Assembly: GCA_916610825.1 (NCBI GenBank)
Contig: OU744451.1
Coordinates: 26,150,207 to 26,214,206 of the forward strand
Length of the DNA: 64,000 bases
Direction of reading: 5' to 3'
DNA from: Haliclystus octoradiatus
Lineage: Eukaryota; Cnidaria; Staurozoa; Stauromedusae; Haliclystidae
Within the stretch, counting starts at the first letter, position 1, and the number at the start of each line of letters is the position of its first letter. The notes below the pieces were generated by a model. The model was not told the DNA's origin. It ran no database searches and saw only the letters and a program-made list of their open reading frames with translations. The position numbers and the translations under genes are program-made. Of the stretch, positions 24,501 through 33,500 are shown in pieces.

Positions 24501-27500
24501 ATCCTGAACTAGGAGGTATCCATTTGATTCTGTATGAGCTATTGATGATATACGAATGTAGTGGTGTTACTGTCTTAATGATGTCTTTATTTTGATAGAA
24601 TTTGCAGGAGCAAGAAGTGCTGAAAAGTTATCCTCTGACCTTCAAAATGACATTGAACGGAAATCAACACGGTTATGGGCAGAAGAGACGTCTTACAATC
24701 CAGAAAAGCTTTTCAATAAAGTAAGAACAGCTCCTGTGAAAGTAGCTCGTTTTCATTTTCTTATCATTGCACGGCTATTAACATTCCTTGGACCTTTCTA
24801 GAAATACAGTTGAACATGTTATAACGGCCACCTCTATACAGCGGCCACCTGTCCATAGTGATCACTCTTGCAATTTCTAAAAAGGTATTTTCTACCTTTA
24901 GATAAAGGCCACCTGTCTATAGTGGTCAATTTATCTACCTCTTGTAGCTGGCTGTTATGTACAGGTTTAACCGTATGTAAAATGTGAACATCTTTGAAAA
25001 TATATATATAGAAGGTATGCTTTTCGATCCCAAAACTTTCAGTCTTGAAACTTATTGGTTGTAAATATGATTGCCAACACACCTTTCCACTGATAGGCTT
25101 CATTTGACATTTTTATTTCCTCAGATACATTTGAAATATTCCTGATGTCAAAAAATTCATACATCATGATGTCAATAAGAAAATAGAAGAATATTCAGGC
25201 TTTGTCTAAATCAATAGCTAGATGCTACAAGAATCTCACATTGCTAAAAGTACTTGCTGTAGCAGCTCTTGGATTCTGATGGCTTTCTCTTGTCATGTTG
25301 CTCGTCTTAAATAATGCTACATCAAATATTTCTTAAAGTAATGCTACAGTATTTACCGTCAAATCTGTTTATTAATTGATCAACCAATCATAAAGGTTAA
25401 AAAACTTTCATAAAGTTCATGGACTGCTTTTCACTGGAATAGTTTTTGTATCCTATTTAAATATAATTACATTTGTTTTCAATAGTTTTTCAATGGAGAT
25501 ATCAAATATTTATTATCGATGGAAAAGCTATGGCAAAAACGTTGTCCGCCAACACCCTTGGAATATGATTCTGTAATAAATACAGGTAGGATGTCTGAAT
25601 ATTGTTTGGATAGCAGATAAATATAGAGATAGAATTGTATCCTGTTTTTTAAATTGATTTAAATATTCTTAAAAATGTTCTAATATCATAATACAATAAA
25701 AATAGCAAACACCTTGAAATCACATTAATTATGTACGCACAATGAAATTAAAACTGTGGAATGATTCGAAAAATATTATTTTTTATTCAATATAAACATT
25801 TTATAAGCATTTTTTATGCAATTTGATTGAAACATCAACAAAAAACTTCGGAAAGGAAATGTTGAAATGCCTCTAGGATTCCCGAAGGCTGAACCTTTTG
25901 TCTGACCCTGGACACACAAGAAGCCAGATTAAACTCCCTTGAGGCTCGTTTATTCAGTATGCTTCACTCGTGTCTTCCATCATCACTCGTGTCTTCCAAT
26001 ATCACTCGTGTCTTCCATCATCACTTGTGTCTTCCAACATCACTTGTGTCTTCCATCATCACTCGTGTCTTCCAACATCAATCGTGTCTTCCATCATCAC
26101 TCGTGTCTTCCATCATCACTTGTGTCTTCCAACATCACTCGTGTCTTCCAACATCACTCGTGTCTTCCATCATCACTCGTGTCTTCCAACATCATTTGTG
26201 TCTTTCATCATCACTTGTGTCTTCCATCACTCGTGTCTTCCAACATCACTCGTGTCTTCCATCGTGACTCGTGTCTTCCATCATCACTCGTGTCTTTCAT
26301 CATCACTTGTGTCTTCCATCACTCGTGTCTTCCAACATCACTTGTGTCTTCCATCATCACTCGTGTCTTCCATCATCACTCATGTCTTCCATCATCACTC
26401 GTGTCTTCCAACATCACTCATGTCTTCCATCATCACTCGTGTCTTCCATCATCACTCGTGTCTTCCATCATCACTCGTGTCTTCCATCATCACTCGTGTC
26501 TTCCAACATCACTCGTGTCTTCCATCATCACTCGTGTCTTCCAACATCACTCGTGTCTTCCATCATCACTTGTGTCTTCCAACATCACTCGTGTCTTCCA
26601 TCATCACTCGTGTCTTCCAACATCATTTGTGTCTTCCAACATCACTCGTGTCTTCCATCATCACTTGTGTCTTCCAACATCACTCGTGTCTTCCATCATC
26701 ACTCGTGCCGGAATTTTGCAATGAAGCATGGCAACCAGTGCATGAAACCTAAATTCAAACATTATTCAAAAATATCAAAAAATAATTTGATAATAAATGT
26801 TGTTTTACAGACACAGCAAATGTGTAAGAAGCCTTTAGTAACATTAATTAGTAAAGTTAATTTGCAACTTATCTCTGAATTTTGAACAATTCATTGAAAA
26901 ATAGCCTGCACATAGCAGCATCATATTTTATTCCGCTGTTCAATTTTAAGCCATTGATATTGATTTTCTTGGATTCATAATTCAGATGAAAAAATGAGCG
27001 AAATCCCAAATGAAAATATAGCAATGGCCGACAAGAAAATTTGGAATATACAGCAGTGTGCAATGATGTTTTCTAAAAGGTTTAGTATTTACATATTTTA
27101 AAATTTAAATTATAGTTTAAAATAAAAATTACAATTAAATTATGTAGTACCTTTTTATTTATACTATTGCCACCTGAATTCTAATTGAATGTTGAGGGTA
27201 AATATATTGCTAAATGAAACACAATTCAGTACCTTGATTAGGGTGTTATATGCCTTTCATCATAGCCCTGATCATCAGTTGTGTTCTCTGGGCTCTTCAT
27301 GCTTCTTATTCCCTTGAAAACCTTGATGAAAGTCAATTTAATAATGGTTGGCCCAGGCGTGAAGAAAGTTCATGAACCCTCAGTTACCCTCTATCAAATT
27401 GCTCAAAAAATGTTCGTAAAATGTTTTCATGGAATGACAAAATGACAAAATATATCATATTCATATTGATGTAGCCATTCATCTCATTTGCTGTGGGGTT

Positions 27501-30500
27501 AGTATGATAATGGATTACTACACACTTGCCATGTCTTTGACCAATCAGATCACAAAAACCTATTTGAGAATGTAAATTCCATCATTGTTGGATATTGCTT
27601 CTTTAAATTCAGTTCATGAGTGTTGAATGGTCTAATTGTCGTGAACTGTTCATAAAAATTGGGCCATTTAATGTTCATGAACTGTCATGAAATCAACTAT
27701 TTTTTGCAAGGGTGAAATTTCCCAATTGTTCACAAACTTTTCATTAAATTTATTTTTAAAAATATTTCCCATTTGCATGCAGTGTCAATGCGTTGAAATT
27801 GAATTTGCAGAAGAATAACGAAAGTCTTGTTTGGGACAAGGTGGGTTGGAGATACATATAGTATTTACTTTTCTGCTTGTTAGATTATGTTGATAATTAT
27901 AGAATTCTTGTTTCGTTTTGTAAAGGATGACGAAGGTGCAATGAATTTTGTTGCTGCAGCTGCCAACATTCGTTCTCATATATTTAGTATACCAGTGAAA
28001 AGTAGATTTGACATTAAATGTAAGTCTAATTGGATTCTCACTTTTATTCTCTATTCATTAACTAGATGTTTTGGAAGTTAATGCACTGTTTAGTTTAGTA
28101 AATAGTTATAAACTTTATACTTTCTATCAAAATACGTCTGTTATACGTTTTTTATAATAAACATTTGGAAATGTGGTGTCTGGCACAGCTTTCATGCCCC
28201 TTTCTTTAATTAGCAGCTAGACTCCTGTTGCCAGGACCCTAGATTGCAGAAAGATAATTAAATTGAAAAGAAGAAAATTAATTTTGCTCTGATTTATACC
28301 TCAATAAAATATCTGGAAGAAAAATTTGAAAATTTTAACTTTTGTAAGATTCTGGAAAGCAAAATTTTTTATCAGACATTGCTCCTTTGCCTAGATCTTC
28401 CCTAGCTGTCTGGAATGTGGGATTGATTTCAGGGTTCCTACTTTTATAGACCCTGCTCCTGGGTCAGCCTTTATCTTCTATGAGAATTTATTAATTTGCA
28501 AATAGTGTAAGTCAAACTCCAATTCTGGCAGGATGACTCGGTATTTTGATACATGTCGAACAGAAAACAAATGTCAAATTATTTTACGATTTTAAAGGAG
28601 CAAAAATGACCGGCAGGCGTTACGCACTTAGGATCACGTGCGTGTTTATTGTTCATAACACAATGTACATTGTTGACATGAATTTATAACAGATTAGCCC
28701 TGCGTATAACAATAGTTTCAAAGCGAGACGGTTGAATTACGCTAAGCATAAATTCAACTTGTGCTCGCAGCGGTTGCCGGTCAATCTTGTCCCTTTAAAC
28801 ATTCTATCTTCTCTGGTTGGTCACCTAAAAGCATTTTTTAATCTTTTTACTGGAATTTCTTTGACATATTTTTAAGCATATTTTAAGATTCAGGTTTTAC
28901 TATCAGAACGTTCGGATTGTGAGTTTTAAATCTGGTTTTTCTTTCCACCTGTGACTTACACAAATGGCCCTATTGAGCTTTTACATTTAGGCTTACTTTT
29001 AAACTTTTTTATATAGTGTACCTCATCAGTGTTTCATTGAATTGAGATGTGCTTGAAGGTAAAACCATTAACATGGAACTCTTTACCTAAATCTGTAATC
29101 ACTCCCAAAACAGTCAGAAGATTTAAAAAATCATTGGATAGAATAGATATACTGTATCTTTAAACTGTAAACTGTTTACTTGGCTATTACTATCTATTTA
29201 CTGTATTTTAATTTTAATTTTTGTAAAATGGCATGGCTGTGTGTAAATGGAGTTTCTGTTATAGTAATTTTATCTGTGTTTGCCTGTCATTTACATTTTA
29301 GGACAAATGTATCAGATATCATATCATAACATTTACTGATCATGTTGCACAAGAGGAATGATTTAATTAATAGATATGAATGATAATAATGAATTAATTA
29401 ATTATTTGTTGAATTTCTTCTATAGCCATTGCTGGAAATATCATACCAGCTATAGCAACGACTAACGCAATCATTGCCGCATTAATTGTCATGGAATCAT
29501 TGAAAATACTGTCAGGAAATATATCAAAATGTAAAACCGTAAGTTTCTAAAAAATTACAATAAATAAAAATGAAAAATAAATGTAGACGGTGTCGCCCTA
29601 CCGAAGGCACCCGTACCACTCCTCCATTTCTAGATGAGTGGCTTTTTTCGCTGAGAGCAATGATTTTAAACGCTCTTTGTTGATCTCAGCCGCGACACTG
29701 CAGATCAATTTCAACAGATTTCATGGCAGATAGGTCTCGATTGTCAATGCGCAACGATGCGCCGCAGCTACTCACAATGCAATTCCCTCTGGACCATTCC
29801 ATCCGCCATCCTCAGATGGTACTCATTTGATGTTTCAGATAAAGTCAAGGCTGAGTTGACCTTCGGGGGATTTGAACCACGGTCGATCAGATATGATCCG
29901 ATCTGAAGCTCGGTTGCTCTGCCATCTGAGCTAATCCTCCTTTAACAATAAATAAAACATCTAGATAATGAAACATCTTGGCAAACAGTTTCTATATAAG
30001 CAATATCTTTATAGCAAATCAGAAGAATACAAGAAGGCAATAGAATAATATGCCGCCGCAGAGAGTGGCTTTCTGATGCCTTTGAGTTTCTTCCTCGAGT
30101 GCGTTGAGTGCATCGTAATCTATGGCTTATGTTATTAGAACTGCTTGTTAAATGCTTTTTAAAATAACAAGCACATGTTATAAACTTTATCTTTCTTACC
30201 CTAATTTTGCTGATTTTGAAATATCACAATCCAATCAAATTCAAATTCTCGTGTGTGACATCAAAGTTGAACGGCAAAACGTTTTTGAACCTAATTTTGA
30301 TTTTATGTTGATATGGTAATTTGATGTCAGAGTTCTAAACTAATCAAGTTGACGCCACCGATTTTGTTACTATACAGTTATCAAATCAAGGCAATTGCTT
30401 TACTTGTAAAGGTACACCATGCTAATTTATTTAGACATCTGATAATCTACATGCTCTTATTTTATCAGGGTCCGACAAAAGGTTCGGCCTTCTGGAATCC

Positions 30501-33500
30501 TGGAGGCATTTCAACATTTTCTTCTGAATTTTTGTTGTTGATGTTTTTATCAATAAATCATTACAATATCAATTTTCTTCTGAATTTGCTCTAGCCTTTC
30601 GGAATCTAGGATGACAAAATTCCTACTTTTGTTTGACCCTGCACTTCATATTCCCGTGTAATCCATATACTCTACCCATACCCATTTATTACAACTATAT
30701 TTTTTTCTCCCATTTAACATTGATATCTTTTTTCATTTCCTGCTTTCAGGTTTTTCTCAATAAGCAACCTAATTTTCGACACAAACTTCTTGTTCCTTGT
30801 AATCTTGACAAACCTAATCCAAAGTGTTATGTTTGTGCTGCCAAACCAGAGGTGAATTGACTTATCAGATATTCTATACGTAGACATGTGTGGGCATTTT
30901 GAAATTATCAGTTTGTTCAATGTTCATGAACAAGTGAGCAGTTTCAACATACTTGTGGACTTCAATCAGGATCGTGGTTTCACTTAAATGTATCGTAATA
31001 TGTAACACATTTAAGCATATGTAAGCATTTGAGTTATACTATAAGGTATTTTAAGGTATTATAAGGTATACTATAAGGCATTTAAGTTACAATTCAAGGT
31101 ACTTTTAGATATACTTTTAAGGTAGTTTAAGGTATACTCTAAGGCATTTAAGTTACACTTCAACGTACTTTAAGGTATACTATTAAGGTATTTTAAGGTA
31201 TACTCTAAGGCATTTAAGTTACACTTCAAGGTACTTTAAGGTATACTTTTAAGGTATACTCTAAAGCATTTAAGTTCCACTTCAAGGTGCTTTAAGGTAT
31301 ACTTTTAAGGTATTTTTAGGTTCACTTCTATATGATCCTGATGTTTTTTTTCCATTTTAGGTAACAGTCTTTGTCAACACAGAAACGCTGACGCTGGCAA
31401 CACTAGAAGAAAAGGTTTGCTAAATGAGATTTTGCATCTAAATTTGTTCTCTGTGAAATAATGCATGTGAATATCTCCGCTTTTACTCTTCAGAATGAAG
31501 AAATCATTGTCACAATTCAACATCATCTAAGTTCAACTGCCTGAATATGTGTTATAAAAATGTTGGTGTCATGTGCAAATTAATAATCAAATCTATAATT
31601 TGTTTAGGTTTTAAAAGAGAGACTTGGAATGATTGCGCCTGATGTTGAGGTTGAAGACGGAAAAGGTCTGCTATTGTTAACATTTGTCCTTAAGCCGGGT
31701 GTTTCCACTTGATGAAAAATTCACGCCTACTTTCTAGGCAAAATTCCGCTGGTTAATTTCCACTTATAATTTGTTAAGGGCGCTAAATTCAACATTTTAT
31801 GAAAGTCAATCATGGCATCAATCAATTAGGAAGCTTTAATTTGCTTGAAGAGCTGCAAATTATTCAAAGACGTAAAGTAAGCTAAGAAGACGTAAAGTAA
31901 ACACAGGAAAATACCGTAAACAATTGAAAGGAATTTCATTTACTCGTAAAGGAAATGAAACTTTATGACAGCATATAATTTTACCGTACGTTTCGTATGT
32001 GTCCTCGACATTTGAACAAGTTTATATGATGATTGGTCCAAAAATTGAAAAGAAGGATACTCACATGAGAATAGCAATTGGTTCGCTCACATGGTTCGCT
32101 TGAGAGGCTATGTGTTTGTTTGTTTGTGTTATTTGATGACTTCCCATTTGACAATTGCAACAAAGCAATACAAGCTACAAATTTCATCCCGCCATTTTGT
32201 TTAATAATAATAATAATAATAATTTTATCTATTTCAACTCGCATTTTACTACATGTACGTAAAATACAGCAGTTGCCAAAATAGACACGTTTTACAGAAT
32301 GGCGAGATAACGCATTAATAATCTAGGAAATTTGAGGCTATACAAAATAATATATAAATAATTTAACAAGTAAAATAAAATTAATTCAATATTTCTATTT
32401 TAAGAAACGTGAGACTAAAATTATTGAAAGATAAGAAAATAAAAATAAAAACGTGCGTATTGTTATTTACATTTAAAATTTTAATAAAGGAATTATCTGA
32501 GATTATAGAAGTTCAATGTTTTCTTTCAATTTAAGTTTAAAAATATCTCTGTTCATATATGTGATGTTAACATTGTTTTTATTGATTCTATTAAAAACTG
32601 TTCCGCATTGATATGATGGTAGCAGCTTACCGCATGTAGTATTAACTTGTTTGCTGAATATGTCACAACAACATCAGATGATTTGCATTGGTTTGACTCA
32701 CTTTTGCAACAGCAAATCGCAAAAAGGAGAGTCAGTTCCAACTACTTTTTTCGCTTCAGCGAATGCTGTGTGGTTCAAACTTGTGTGCAACGCTGCCGCA
32801 AAATTTTCGCTTCGTCAAATGGAAGCCGGGCTTTAGTCAATTTATTTTGTGCTCAATATTCTCCCCAACAATATACCCCTGTATCGTTTGGAGATAGAGA
32901 GGCTCCAAATCAAAATGGAAGTAACTAGTTTATCTATAAGAGATTTGCAACCAGGACAGATCATAAACATCTTATTCAAAATGTATGATTGATAACCCCC
33001 GTGATAACAACTCATAATTTCAACATTTCCTTCTGGGTTCATTTATAGTAAATGTGAACCGGTTTGTGAACGTAAAAGTGCTCTAATTTTCATGAACTGT
33101 TCATGAAAAGTTAATAAACATTTGGGAAATTTCACGTTGATGAACATGTGAACTTTTTTCCACAAGGGAAGGTCATATCTATTTCAATAGATTTTTCGTT
33201 TTGGTGCTGTTCACAAAAGAGGTAATCTATTAGTTAACATTAATGGGTGTTTTGGTATTTTCAGAATGTGAAATATTGTTTCATATTAGCCTGTCAAATC
33301 GTTTTGCTACAAATTATTATAGTCCAAATGCATGCTGTTTCAGCTGAATATTCATTGTAAAAGATTTTCATTTTAGGAACTGTCCTCATCTCAAGTGAAG
33401 AAGGCGAGACGTCAGGTATATTATCATCTTTTCCCAATGCCTTGATTACTTGTATTTATCACATAAGACTATGATTAACACAATAGGTACTGTCAATCAA

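Noticed and set aside
25939-26885. Three overlapping long plus-strand frames (100-261 aa) rich in [15 protein letters not shown]
   Set aside because: They are translations of the 19-bp minisatellite in three frames; no conserved sequence, and they lie inside UBA2 intron 9.
23293-31325. CRISPR-like array reading of the tandem repeats
   Set aside because: The repeats are contiguous micro- and minisatellites without unique spacers, in an animal genome.
32647-32928. 93-aa plus-strand frame in UBA2 intron 16
   Set aside because: Intronic, no recognisable family, length within chance for this region.
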